NCBI GenBank assembly: GCA_013400975.1
Contig: WBMZ01010256.1
Location: 124,001-188,000, forward strand
Length of the DNA: 64,000 bases
Source: Atrichornis clamosus
Taxonomy: Eukaryota > Chordata > Aves > Passeriformes > Menuridae
Direction of reading: 5' to 3'
Shown: positions 23,833 through 36,019 of the stretch, in pieces
How positions within the stretch are numbered: the stretch's first letter is position 1
Layout: every line of letters starts with the position of its first letter
Notes under the pieces: model-generated
The model's database searches: none
Told to the model about the DNA's origin: nothing
The model's input: only the letters and a program-made list of their open reading frames with translations
Translations under genes and position numbers: made by a program

Positions 23833-26800
23833 AAGTGGATTTTCTGTGTTCATTTCATGTTCGTATAATCTCTCCTTTGCTTTGCTTAGTTTAGATCATA
23901 GGCTTTGCTGGTTTCAGTCTTTCAGCTTTGTACATGTTCGCCTTGGCACTGCTACTGTCCCTTTGGACCTTGAATTCTTTAATGGAATTTTACTACCTTT
24001 AGCTAGTGATGAAGGAACAAGGAACCCTTTCAAGAAGAGGAATCCCTCTAAGCCCTTCTTGGGGCTATACCAAATATATGAACCTCCTCAGAAAATTCAA
24101 GAATAAAGAGCCCTTTCTAAGGCCGTCTTGGAAGAGAGCACTGAAAACGCAATGAAGCAGACTCAGAACTGTTTGGAAGGGAAACTCCAGTTGCTGTGTT
24201 CTTTTTCTGAAAGACTGTTTTTGCAAAGTGAACCAGCAGCACCAGAACCTCAAGAAATTCCTCCAAAGCAAAGCAAACCTTTTGCCTTGCTGGGGCTCCA
24301 TCAGTCATGGAAAGTGTACCCAAAGATACACAGACTCTCACACTTCAAAACTTTCTAAGGTCTTTACCTTAAGGCAAAGTCTGAGACCCTTGGTACAGTT
24401 TTGCAATTGATGCTTCTACAACATGAGATGTGTGTCACAGTGATGAAAGCATATGTTATTTTGTTACAAGTGCCTATGTATATCTAGGGATCTGGCAGGA
24501 AATGGAGACTATTGCTGGCAATTTCCACCTCTCACCCACCATAGGTAAAACATCTTCGTGGGGAACAGGAAAAGTTGCTGATTTTCTTTTTAACCATAGT
24601 TTCTTTTTAACCATCGTTTAGGAAATTAATCAAGTTTCTTCCTTGGAATTTGTACAAGCAGGTTAGTCATTAAGTATTACTGATTGCAGCCACAATATGC
24701 TCAGAGATACAACATTTTACTTCAAACCATTACATGTGGTTGAAGTAAGTCTTTGAAGCTCTTTTATCTTTAGACTTCCTGTAAAAGCCATGGGTGATAA
24801 TTTGGAAAAGCTTCACTGATTTTAAGCTTTTGTATGTATTTATAGCCATCACATAAAATAGCAGTGCTGGAGAACTAGAAAGGTGCTGCTATTCAGTGTG
24901 GATAAAGACTGAATACAGATTGCTAATGACAGCAAAAAAATAGCTGCAAAATTCACAAGGGAAATGTGTGAAGCTGTGAGGAACTGACCCCTCGATTGCT
25001 ATTCCTTCTTGTCTACAAGAATTTTATTAGATGAAGAACAGACCAATGGCTTTGCAACTTCCCTCTGAGTCTTTAAGAAAATACATTTCTTAGTATTAAA
25101 ATACTATCTTCTAAAAACCACAAAAAATTTTATTTGACTGAAAGAGTAATTAATTAGTCTTTCCTGTGCACTTTTAAAGTGAGATTTATACTTTCTCAAG
25201 ACATCTTGAAAAACCATCCAGCTACCCACAATAGCTCCAACACAATGGTTAGAGCACAGGGATTTGTGTACATGAGGAAGGGAGATGTGGGGAGGTAGGA
25301 GTGGTTAGATTAAAGTGGACTGTTGGTATAGGAAGGAAAGAAACTGCAAGAAATTCCCTTATTTAAAATATAATCAGGGCAGAATTAAAAAAAACTCTGA
25401 CACTTAATGTAGTAGTTAACTATGTTTATTGTTTAGTGTTCATATATCCCATTCAGTGTAGTGTTTAATATTTAGTATATGAATAGCAGAGCCCTTCATT
25501 TTGTTGGCTGGAGATTTGGTTCATTTTAGGTAGTTTGGAATCCAGACTTCCATGAGATTCCAGGAGAGTTTCATGTCATTTAAAAGTCCCGCTTTAACGC
25601 CTACCTACCTACTTTTTTATTTTTACAACCCACCTCTCCCGAAGTGCAATGAAATGTTTGGATAAAAGAGTTTTCTCATCGTACCGTGGTCCCACTGGCA
25701 AAGAACACTTGTGGGAGAGAGAGGGATTATGGCTTGTCCCACAAGTGACCAGCTGGGCACGCCAGGATTGTACTTTCTGCCCTTATAAAGCTTTGTCTCT
25801 GCTTCCACTCTGCAAGGTTGCGTAGCCTCTATCTAAGGTCATGCTCCTTGTTGAGTGCTGTAACTATAAGCTTTACACACACTTACGTATCTTCAGAGCA
25901 CATATTTCTTCTGTCTTCTTTAAAAATCATTAATTAAGGAACTTCTACTCATCATGATATATTCGTGTATACCTCTAGTCCAGTTTTGGTGCATGCTAAT
26001 CACATTGTCATGAATTTTAGGAGATTTTTGCTTAGAAATAACAGAATATGGTTTTGAAACTGTTTTATGCAACCCACCGGGTATGTCAGCATCTGTATTG
26101 ATAGCTAATTAATTGATAGTAACTGATTAGTCTTTGAAAATAGAACAAAGACTGGCAACGTCTGGGAGAAAGAAGTGGCCACCGGATTTGATTAATTGGT
26201 GTTTATTCAGGGAGTGGATAATTGTTACCTACAAACTCTATTAATGATTTGGTCACTGCAGAATGTTTTTTGAAAACATGACTTCAGTATAAAGTCAAAT
26301 CAGAGTTTACTGATAACTGAATCAGTGCTAAAATTGTAGATGAGTCTGTTCTTCCCATTTTCCACTCCTAGAAATTTACTTGAAGGGTCAGCTTATTATA
26401 GACTGTGAATTTTTTGGCTCAACTTGTTGTCAAGATGGCATTCTGACCTAGCTCTGGAAATCCCACAAAAGATTTGGTGTTCCCTGGTTGGACTCGGATC
26501 AAGGCCATCCCTGGTTGGAATGAGCAGGGGCTGGGCAGAGTACACAGTGCCTGTGGTGTGTGAAGTGCCTTGTCCTGGGATAAGTTATGACCATCTCTGC
26601 ATCTTCCTTGTCTTTTATGATCCTAATTTAAGCAGTGTACAGTGAGTAACTCTGAAACAATTTATAGCTGGATGTCCATGCTGTACTGAGAAATGACTTG
26701 GACTGAAAGCAGGCATTGTGTGAGCACAGCCTGATGATACTTCACACTTTATCTTTATTAGGAGATGTAGCTGGACCATTTATAATTAAATGTTTGACAA

Positions 26801-28486
26801 ACTATACTTTTTGTTAGATCATTAAACTGGATTGCCCACTTAATATGATATTTAAAAAGACAGGACACAGATGTTTTTTCCAGATTATTTATTCTTCTGC
26901 CAGATCAATTGTACATTTATTTTTAAATAGTTATGATCACTTTAGTTTTGCCCTGATTTTGGTAACGGTTATGTTTATTTACTCTTACCGTCTTTCAAGT
27001 TCTGGACACAGAGACATGCTGGAGTCTTTTTAGCTCCCTCTTTGACTGTACAGCAGGTTCATGGGATAGCTCCTTTTCCACAGGGCTCTGAAAACCAGGG
27101 CTCTATCTCTTCTCCCAGCATATGCTGAATGCAATTAGGCACCAGTTCAGACAAAGCTTTGTAAACATTCTGAATTCATGCCACATTTTCTGGTCTCAGG
27201 AGCTGCCAAATGCCTAAATGCTGTATTCAAGCCAGATGTCTAAATATATAAAATAAATGACTGAACAAAGTGCCTCCTTAGTAGAGCATATGCCTATAGG
27301 GTGGACAGACCTGAGGGGTCTGAGATCGGCTCCAGAACAGGATGTTCTGCCAGCCCACATCGCTGGCCACCATGAGGGATACCAGAATATTCTCTCCTGG
27401 GTGAGCTGTACAAGGAAGGAGCACCTTCACTCTCATTTTTACTCCTTAGTATGAGGTACCAAGCTTCAGGAATCTCTGCTGACAGTATCATAAGGCCAGC
27501 TCTGTCACTTCTCAGTGAGTACACCCGCCTCTGGGACACCGAGGCACTTGTTCAGCAGGATCAAACAGTTTGGGTACATCTGGGGTTTCACCTGAGCAGC
27601 ATCCACTCAACCATTATGAATGGGCTGCCTTGATCTTGTTAGGAAGCTTACATAATAGGAAAAGAAAAAGAGCTTCTATGTAAAATAATTCATGTACTTC
27701 ACTGACTCTTAAGTCTGCCAAGGCATTTTTCTCCCTTGTTGAAAGCAGAAAATCAGAAATGAACGCAATAATTATTACTAAAATTATGGTCATTAGCTCA
27801 GTTGTGGTAGTGGGCAAAACTGAAACACACTTGAACAGGTACACTAACATTATAAACATTATAAATGTGTTATAAGAGTAGTGTCTGATGAAATTGTTCA
27901 TGCAACATTTTAATTAGGCTTTCTCAGTCTTTGTCACTCGTTCTTGAAAAAAATAGACCTGGTCCTTTCTCAACCATGTTTAAAGCAGAGCATAAGATGC
28001 ATTTATATTCCTTATCTTCCTAGAACCTGAACCTTCAGTGGTCTTAAAAAGTTGGTTGGCCTGTTACAGGGACAGGCTGCCTAGTTTGAGATTCTGAATA
28101 GTGCATGCACGGACTGTGCAGGACCTTAGAGAAAAGCCTGCAAGCCATTAAAACTTAAACCAGGCGTTATTGTTTTGGATGCCCTATAAATAATTTTATT
28201 AATAATCTTGAGAATGGCTGAATTGATCCAGGAAGGTTATGAGGAGATGCTATTGGTAATGTAGAAACTCTGTAGCAAGGTTAAGTAGCAGTAAAAATTC
28301 ATGGTAGGGCAATAAGGTAATAACTCCCTCCTCTCACAACCTCTGTGTAATCAAACAAGTCTTGAGTGGTTATTCACCTTTGTAACACTGTCAAGCTCAG
28401 AAATAAAACAATTCCAGTGTATTTTCTGGAGGCCAGCAGTGGTGTAGGGAGCTGTCACAAGCAGAATGTCATTTTTCCCCTCCTAG

Positions 28487-28672
28487 GTGTGGCAGTGTGG
28501 AGGAAGCGTGGAGGTCCTGCCTTGCTCCAGGATCGCCCACATCGAAAGAGCGCACAAACCGTACACGGAGGATCTGACTGCTCACGTGCGGAGAAACGCG
28601 CTGAGGGTGGCTGAAGTCTGGATGGATGAATTTAAGAGCCATGTCTACATGGCATGGAACATACCCCAGGAG
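28487..28672 (+). CDS. GALNT8: GALNT8 internal exon: end of catalytic domain
   Basis: This exon encodes residues 167-228 and is 62 whole codons (phase 0 at both ends). It begins VWQCGGSVEVLPCSRIAHIE, the family's RVWQCGG and PCSRxxH block; H184 (codon 28538-28540) is the third metal-binding position of GalNAc-transferases and is kept. The exon ends with the NALRVAEVWMDEFKSHVYMA stretch and the NIPQE segment. Acceptor 'cccctcctag' ends at 28486 and donor gtgagt begins at 28673. The catalytic domain closes here with no disabling change visible apart from the subfamily's Tyr in the preceding exon. Confidence 0.96.
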
Positions 28673-31152
28673 GTGAGTCACAGGTACCAGTGTTGGCAAG
28701 CTTTGGCTTTAGATCCTGTTGGCAGCTTGTGGAACACTTGTAAAACAGACTTCCAGGAGTCACGGGGCAACGAGACTGTGGATGAGAAAGGCTAGGGATG
28801 GTGAAATACCAAAGAGGGACAATTTTCAAATCAAACCCAACTTCAGCTTAGGGAAAGAGATGTCAAGACCTCATTGTGAGAGACATGCAGATAGGACAGA
28901 TAGATAGCATTGCCAAATTCTGCTGCACAACTGGGTAACTACAGGAGTAATTATCTGTCTGGAAGCTGATGAACACTGGTCATGGACTGTGAAGGTAATA
29001 GAAATGTATTTAGTTATAATAGTTGGGACTTTTAATGAAATATATTATTTGAAAATATTAAACACCAGACCTGATTTTTCCATGATCTCTGAGAAGTCAT
29101 ATGTTTCCAAAGGTTTTAGTCTTTGAGAGCAAATAATAATAATGAAAAGGAGTCAGACTCATTTGGCAGTGTGCTCTGACTGCCCTCTCAGGATCTCTGT
29201 GGGCTTCTCTCTGTAGTACTGAAGGCTTCAAATGGGGACCTCAGGTGCCATGGTGATTTCTGCATCGCCACTTAGATAAATAGATTCAGAAAAGCACTTA
29301 AAACCCAAAGGAAAGATTCTTCAAGTCCCAGAATCAAGAACTGTGCTTTCCATGTGTTCTGCCTGTGCTTCTGGTTTTGTTTGTTGGGGTTTTTTTCTCC
29401 CATCATATTCTCAGCTTTGGGGAACACACTGACCTGCTGCTGGTGATAAAGCCAGCGTACTACCTGTGAGCTCTTTTTCTTCTCCAGCTGTGTGAAAGGA
29501 TGTGAGTACTGAGGTCCTTGATGCTCTTTCTTATACAGTGAACTGTGAGGAAACAGACATTGGTGCCTGCAGGGCCGCATGAGAAAGGGTTTGGAATGCA
29601 GTGCAATTTAGAACTTGATCCCAGGAAGCATAGTTAGTTCTGGAAGTCTAATGCTTTCTGCTGGCACCCTCCTTTTCCTTCATACAAGTACAGAAACACT
29701 GGCAAGTGCAGCCAGAGTGGTGCATGAGCAGGATTTGTTCATGAGATCAGTTGGTTGTCTTACAGCACTCTGCAGCCTCTTTATTCAGTCATTTGCCTCA
29801 AAAGCCAGGAAAAAATGGCCACTTAAGGAGTAGTTCCACATAAAGTTTTATGAATTATATAGGGCTTGAGGGGAGGGGAGTAACCATTTTCAAGATTGAC
29901 TTGAGTTATGCCTGATCTGTGTATGCCGGATCTCAGTTTCCTACTTTTTAGCATACTTTGCTAATGTGAAAGTCGATTTTTCTTTAGTTAGAAAATGCGT
30001 CCATAATAAAATGTACTTGTTCCAGATTAGCATTAATTCAGTGCTTTGGGATGCAGTCGTTGCTTCTGCAGCTCAGAAATCTAGATATTTATACAGATAC
30101 CTTTTTGATGTGTAACTAAGAAAATTCAGTGCTTTCAATGTTATCTTTAAATCCTGTCTCGTGGCTGACAAAATCTTTGGGGTGTTTATGGCCCAGTAAA
30201 GGCTGTTGTTTAAGGAGATAGATTATGAGATTTCCCTGTGAAAATGTATTTATCCTGTGTTTTGCTCTGAGGCAGAAGTGGTAGAGTACAGTATGGAACA
30301 AAAAGTCTCATTTTACATCCTGTCAAAGAGCAGCCATGGATTTGCACTTAGATCCCTCTCTAAAAATTTCCACTGCGTGATTTTAATGTGATAAATTATT
30401 GATTTTTATATACAGGGCCTTTATGAAACTAATGCTTTGTGATCTGCTCTTATGATAACTGAAAACTAGGTTAGCCAAAGATGTAAAGGAGAATGAAAAT
30501 TAGGGGAGAGAATATTCTGCAATTGCTTTTAACAAGAATAACAACTTCTCTTTTTACATCACAAAAGAAATTTAATAAGTGCTATTTCAGAGAGGTGAGC
30601 AGAGCTTCTGATCTTTGCAGTGAAGCAGTAACCCACACTTCAGAAATGGCCAGAAAGTGTCATCTACTAATGATTAGGCCACAGTGGGACATCAGCAACA
30701 AGGTTGTTTCTAGGGCAACTTGCTACTTCCTGCCAATACCTTTTGGATTTGGAAAGTGCTGGGAAATTGGAGAACAGTGCTATTCATTGGAAACTGGATC
30801 TGAACCCCAATGAAGTGGACAGGAGGGGTCTCACTCACCAAAGCAGACTATGAAAGAGACCCCACCACGATGACCTGTGTCATATTTAACTGAGACACTT
30901 ATGGGGGGTGTGTGGGTAACAGCCTCACTTCACTACCAAAATCTGGTCATTGTCATAGGTCAGAACCGTCTTTGACTCTTGGGAATGGTGCTGGGTAGGG
31001 CCAGGAGTTGGACTAAGTGATCCTGATGGGTCCCTTCCAACTCAGCTTATTCTGTGATTCTGCAGTGAGGGAGACTCTCTGGGTGTTTAGTTTACACAGA
31101 AGTGTGTCACTGACGCCTCTTCTGCTCTTTCTGCCCTTTGTTTTATGTGCAG
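28673..31152 (+). other. GALNT8 intron
   Basis: This 2,480-bp phase-0 intron runs from gtgagt to 'ttatgtgcag'. It holds a CR1 terminus at 30968-31063, shortly before the acceptor, and otherwise nothing I recognise. Confidence 0.9.
30968..31063 (+). mobile_element. CR1 LINE terminal fragment
   Basis: 'gccaggagttggactaagtg', 'atcctgatgggtcccttcca' and 'actcagcttattctgtgatt' are the final bases of an avian CR1. It ends about 90 bases before the next exon. Confidence 0.85.
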
Positions 31153-31290
31153 GACTCCGGAATTGACATTGGTGATATTTCAGAGAGGAAGGCCTTAAGG
31201 AAAAAGCTCCAGTGCAAGACCTTTAGGTGGTATCTTGTCAGCGTGTACCCAGAAATGAGAATGTATTCAGATACCGTCGCCTATGGGGTG
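31153..31290 (+). CDS. GALNT8: GALNT8 internal exon: linker to lectin domain
   Basis: This exon encodes residues 229-274 (46 whole codons). [20 protein letters not shown] followed by CKTFRWYL and VYPEM is the linker between the catalytic and lectin domains in the GALNT8/9/17/18 group, ending in the TVAYG motif. Acceptor 'ttatgtgcag' ends at 31152. I place the donor at gtaagg (31291), giving an exon that ends TVAYGV and joins in phase 0. A GT three bases earlier is a poorer donor. The frame stays open for 41 codons into the following intron (stop at 31414), so a retained intron would give a short novel tail; nothing shows that this happens. Confidence 0.95.
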
Positions 31291-31664
31291 GTAAGGATCT
31301 TGTTTACATTTCCCATTCTGAAAATGGGGGAGAAAGGTGTAAAAGTGAAAGTAATTCATGAAGGAAATGCCTGGCTCAAAGTAAAAGAATCAGATCAACT
31401 TGAGGCTGCTAGTTAAATAATCTGTTAGACTGGTTAGTTGACAGACAGCTGCTCTGCTGTCATTTATGCTGAAGTATTCCGAATGTTATCTTCCTGATAT
31501 TTTGTTGAATGTTTGCTTCATGGCTTGCATGTCACACAGAAACACTCAAGGAGTGATTTTTCAGACATGTTGGAGCTGACAGGTTTGTGACAGTGGGTGA
31601 ATTCACAAAATAGGCTCAGTATTTCAATTGCAAAATTCTTAGGATTGTAGCCAGATCTTAATTT

Positions 31665-31800
31665 AGAATCATTTAGGATTGAAAAGGTCTTTAGTATCAT
31701 CAAATCCAACTGTTAAAGGTTGATGCCTTCCCTTATTAAACTTTTTGCCTTTTAAGGGCAATCCTGATCCACCCTAGAACAGGTATCACAGTGGACATCT
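31665..31800 (-). mobile_element. CR1-type 3' end (reverse)
   Basis: 'agaatcatttaggattgaaa' then 'aggtctttagtatcatcaaa' and 'tccaactgttaa' is the reversed terminus of a common avian CR1-like element ('agaatcatttaggttggaaaagacctttaagatcatcaagtccaac'). The far end is uncertain. Confidence 0.65.
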
Positions 31801-32887
31801 GCTGCAAGAAGGTGTCAAAGGCTGACATTCCAAGCTAACCAGATCTCACATAGCTAACCCATTTGGAAAGAACCACTAGAGAGGTTCAACGACTATGTTG
31901 CATCCAACAGAAACTGCAGCTAAATCCATGCATTTTGGGATCATCATTGGTTGTGAGACAGTAGTGTCCTTGTCTGTGTTTAAATCATGCTTCCGTTGCA
32001 CCGTGCTAATTAAGGCAGAGACAATTCTTGCCCCTCAAAAACTGGCAACCCAAACAGAGAGGGCAGGTGTGCGTGACATGGAAGATGAGCAGAGTAAATA
32101 ACACAGGCCCAGAATGAGGTAGTAGACATAGGATGTCCTTTTCACATTCTCTTCCAGTGTCATTGTCACAAAAATTGATACCTGTGAATTAAATTTTCTT
32201 TCTTCGTGAAACTCCTAATTACGAAACAGGACTTATAAGAGCAGATCATACAAGTGAAAGGTTTGTCTTGAGACATTCCTCCTCAAAAAGAAATCTGAGC
32301 TGTGCAGTTTGCCAGTATGGCTCTGGAAGAGCCCTAAGGGTGCCGTAGAGCAGCTGCTCTGTTTTGGCAAATGAAGGGATTGTACATCCTGCAGAGTTCC
32401 ATGACCCCTTTGATGATCAATTAAAATAATCATGCTGGCTTTTCATACAATCAAACAAGAGAAGAAAAGCTCTTCCAGCAAAGGTTTAGGTCGTTGCTAA
32501 ATGCATGAGATAAGAATTGCCTTCCAAAGTAGTTCAGAACAATGCCAAAATGACACCTGTGTGCAAGGAGTCTCTGCCACAGACTGCAGAACTGCCCTCA
32601 GCATTGCCATGATCTAATCGAGTGTGGAGTTTCCTGAGGAGAAGGAGGCATAGAACTAACAAGTGCATGGTTCTGCTTGGAGGTAGCTCTGGCTAAAGAA
32701 ATCTTGTTGGGTAGGAAAGATGCAATATAAAGAAAGGAAGGGCAGTGGAGGAGCTAAGGTACATGTCTTAGGAGTAACTCCACATTGTGCAAGTCAAAAT
32801 CAGCAATAGGCACCCTATGATTTTATATATTGCTGAGAGACTTTCATCAACCACAAAGTATAAGAGCTTTTTAGAGATATGCTGTAC

Positions 32888-33270
32888 ACAGTGGTCAGCC
32901 TGGAGACGAGAAGGCTTCAGGGAGGCCTTAGAGCAGCTTTCCAGTACCTAGAGAGGGCTAAAGAGAGCTGGAGAGGGACTTTTCACAAGGATAGATAGGA
33001 CAAGAGGGAATGGCTTTAAACTGATAGAGGACAACTTGAGATTAGATATGAGGAAGAAATTCCTTACTGTAGGGGTGGTGAAGCACTGGAAGAGGTTGCC
33101 CAGAGAGATTGTGGGCTCCTCATCCCTGGAGGTGTTCAAGACCAGGCTGGAGGGAGCTTTGAGTAATCTGGTCAAGTGGAAGGTGTCCCTGCCCATGGCA
33201 GGGGGGTTGGAACTAGATCATCTTTAACAAGTCTTCCAACCCAAGCCATTCTGTGATTTCATGATTTAGG
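32888..33270 (+). mobile_element. CR1 LINE 3'-end fragment
   Basis: The order is 'gtcagcctggagacgagaag', 'gggacttttcacaaggatag', 'ttaaactgatagaggacaac', 'gaagcactggaagaggttgc', 'ctggaggtgttcaagaccag', 'gtccctgcccatggcagggg', then 'cattctgtgattt'. About 380 bases of CR1 3' sequence are kept, in the same subfamily wording as the shorter copy at 12561. Confidence 0.92.
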
Positions 33271-34294
33271 TACTGCACAGTATTGCACATGTTGCAGTCT
33301 GTAGGCTGCAGTATGAGTAGCTGCATCAGCTGAGAGAGATGTGAGGAGCAAGCCTTGTTTGTACCATCACAAAGGACGTGGTGGACAACTATGGCAACAG
33401 CTAAAGAAAATGAAATACACAACTCACTGTTTTATGAAATACTGTTGTATGAGACAAGATTAAGTGCCTCCATCTTTTGAGTAAAAGGATCTCTTGGATG
33501 TCTAATCTTTCGTGTCTGCTTTCCTGTTTGCTTGTATGTCTTACAGCAGAGAAAGGTGTGATATTTCAAAGCAAGTCAGCTGCTTTCTGATTCTCTTAAT
33601 GTTTCCATTCATCAGCTGTCTTCATTTTTTGTAGAGAACAGAGATACTGCTACAATATTATTACCATCAATTTTAAAAAGTACTGAGTAATTGAAAAAGT
33701 TCGCTGAATGAGGGTGAAGGTTAGAATATAGGCACCTACAGAGTCACCTCACATATTTATTTCCTGAATCCTAAATTTCTCCGTGTTCTGCGAGAGTTGA
33801 GGAAATAGTTGTATTCTTCATGACTAGTTTATGCTGTGGCATATAGCAAGAGCTGGGGCTGGTGGCAGAGTAAATGTTTGGGAAGCAAATTTCTTTCTGA
33901 ATTCTGCAGTACCCTTCGAGTTAGGAGCAAGCAATGTTAGTGGGCCAAAAGCTAATGTATTCAGTGTAATGACTGGCTCCCTGATTGCAACTTGATGTTT
34001 GACATAATTCAACAAATTCAAAATTGCAGTAGTCTAGCTTACATCTGTATTCTGTAAGGCTCCAAGTTTGAAAGGGAGCAAATGACAGTATTGACTAAAT
34101 ATTTCTGAGTTTCAGCACGGGGATTGGCAACCTGGTTATATTTGGGGTTTTATTTAAGATTAAGTCTTGGTATGCTAAAATTACGTCACCCAGGTTAATT
34201 GTTGGTTGCCACAAAGCCACTAGATTTTGGAAAGGGATAGCTCCTAATAATCAGGGACCCAGATTTTGAAATTGCATTATTAGTTAAGGGACTG

Positions 34295-34899
34295 GTGGCT
34301 TTTTTGTTTCTGTTGTCTGTAGGGTTCTGTTCTCTACAAACATTTCTAAGTAAACTAGAGTTGCGATTGGGACAAGACTTTGAGAAATTAAATCTGAAGA
34401 GCTGGTTTTATTTTTTTGCTTTCAAGGTTCATAAAAGGCTGGTGTCCAAAGGAATGTGGGGCCTTGTCTCTTTTTCTGTAGTGCCTGATCACCAGGTAGC
34501 TGCTGTTGGGTTATGGTCATGGTTTTATTCCAAGCTTGGGACTCTAAACTCTCTGTTTTGCTGCTGGGTCAGCCCTCTCAGCTAAGTCACATGCTGATGT
34601 TGGTCAAGGCAGATTTTTTTGCTCCCTTTGCTGTGGGGATTGTTGTGGAAAAGATTATAACATTAGGACTAGGACAAACATTAGAAGTGGAGTTTATGGA
34701 AGAGGTTTTGAAAACACAACGGGAGTGATGGACCCAAGCAGGAATTAATAAGGCTGGTATTTATCATTGGTTTGGATTGAGAGTGGTGCCCAGACGTCTG
34801 ATTATTAATAGAATCATGGCTATGGTTACATTTATGGATAAGAAATATAAAGCTTTGAGACAGGAGACTTTATTTAATTCTCAAGGCTTTAATTCTTGA
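34295..34899 (+). other. Unexplained semi-open T/G-rich stretch
   Basis: A 96-codon open frame (34295-34585) overlaps a 71-codon frame in another phase (34513-34728). That second frame stays open for 56 more codons past its single TGA (34726-34728), to a TGA at 34897. The predicted peptides are hydrophobic early and more charged late. I recognise no family, and there are no splice sites that would join it to the GALNT8 frame. It could be a decayed coding relic of a mobile element or plain chance. Confidence 0.25.
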
Positions 34900-35923
34900 G
34901 AACAATGCCAGTATTGATACCTAATACACATTTTCTTTTTAATGTTGAGATTTGCCTTGTAAATTCCTGAATTTAAAGTTAGGTTTGGAGTTAGAAGACT
35001 TGTAGAGATGAGTTGATGGTTTTGGTTTTATTCACTGCCTGTCTTCAGCCTCTTGTCCACTCTTCTTGCATGGTAGTGCAGTTCTAGGCTTCCTTTCTAA
35101 GCATATGGATTTGTTTTCCCGAAAAGGGACCCCTGTGCACAGCTGACAGAACTGCAGTCACAGGTGTTTGCAAGACACATCCCCTCTTCCCTCCCCCATC
35201 ATGTTTGCTGTTCTCTGAGCCAGTCTGACACCGCTGAACACCCTCCTACGTGTCCATGGCTGTGCAGTCCACACCTTTGTCCTCACACTCTAAACAGACC
35301 TTCCAGCTACCTGTGCTCATCAATTCAGCACTGCACTTGCAGAAAGCTCTGTCTCAGCACTGGCCAGGTTTTGCACAGGGCTTTGTGCTGACCAGGCCAA
35401 GTACGCTGCAGTCTGTTCACGGCTGTGCGTGGGTTACCCCAGGATAATGCAGAGGAGCTGGTGCATAGCAATTGCCCAGAAGTCCCCAGGTGTCAGCTGA
35501 AAGCTGTTTTTTGAATTATTTCCAGAAATCAGAAGACTCTCCTGAGTGATTCTGAAAAGCTATTTAATACCTCATCCATCCTGCTCAGCAGGATACATTC
35601 AGGTTCTGTATATAGTGTGTACCAGAGACTTAATATTTTTAAAACATATATCAAAAAATTAGTGCTATCTCTGAAGGCTTTTTGAAATATACCTTGCCTG
35701 AAACTTTGTGCTACATTATTGAAGCCAGTAGTGTTAGATTATCTGCAAGGGAAAATTTAGTCCAGGTGCTTTCCCTTCAAAATCTTCACTGCAGCGTATT
35801 TTAATTTTGCATATTTCCTGGCTCAACTACATACAATTTTTTTTTCAAAGAAAAGTAAGTAATCACACCATCTTTTTCTCATGTAAAACTTGCTTGATTT
35901 CTTTTTCTTTCTGTTTATTTTAG

Positions 35924-36019
35924 CTGCAGAATTCCCTGAAAAGTGATTTGTGCCTTGATCAAGGGCCAGACACAGAGAATATCCCAATCATGTATATCTG
36001 CCATGGAATGACACCACAG
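35924..36019 (+). CDS. GALNT8: GALNT8 internal exon: start of ricin-type lectin domain
   Basis: This exon encodes residues 275-306 (32 whole codons): LQNSLKSDLCLDQGP followed by a PIMYICHG segment. The CLD at residues 284-286 (35951-35959) is the carbohydrate-binding motif of the first (alpha) repeat of the C-terminal beta-trefoil. The human GALNT8 counterpart, as I recall it, has the same CLDQGP...TPIMYxCH layout. Acceptor 'tgtttattttag' ends at 35923, donor gttagt begins at 36020. A second AG six bases into the exon (ctgcag) could drop Leu-Gln. Including them gives the same spacing from the AYG motif to CLD as in GALNT9, so I prefer the first AG. Confidence 0.94.

Larger units (their letters stand above)
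14304..28486 (+). other. Large GALNT8 intron (about 14.2 kb)
   Basis: This phase-0 intron runs from gtaagg to 'cccctcctag' and is the main repeat sink of the gene. It holds CR1 fragments (15851-16031 and 20664-21272), two ERVL LTR pieces (18640-18730 plus, 20540-20663 minus), a 38-bp tandem duplication at 19771-19846, a MIR-like piece near 17.56 kb, and a duplicated block around an n at 23777. Between 21.6 and 23.1 kb it is AT-rich and repeat-free. No further exon was found: the flanking exons join directly at the GIR|VWQCGG boundary expected for the family. Confidence 0.9.
31291..35923 (+). other. GALNT8 intron
   Basis: This 4,633-bp phase-0 intron runs from gtaagg to 'tgtttattttag'. It contains a minus-strand CR1-type end (31665-31800), a plus-strand CR1 (32888-33270), and an unexplained T/G-rich semi-open stretch at 34295-34899. 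Confidence 0.9.

Noticed and set aside
24065..24358. Three overlapping open frames on both strands
   Set aside because: Multiple frames open at once is the signature of local composition, not of one gene. Peptides are low-complexity Q/P/F-rich and unrecognised.
27270..27335. tRNA-like pieces: 'agtagagcatatgcc' (A-box-like) and 'ggtctgagatc' (B-box-like)
   Set aside because: The acceptor stem and anticodon arm do not pair and the B box has several mismatches. At most an old tRNA-derived SINE.
34790..34805. 'gtggtgcccagacg', resembling a retroviral primer-binding site
   Set aside because: No LTR end with CA precedes it and no retroviral frame follows; the similarity is too short to count.
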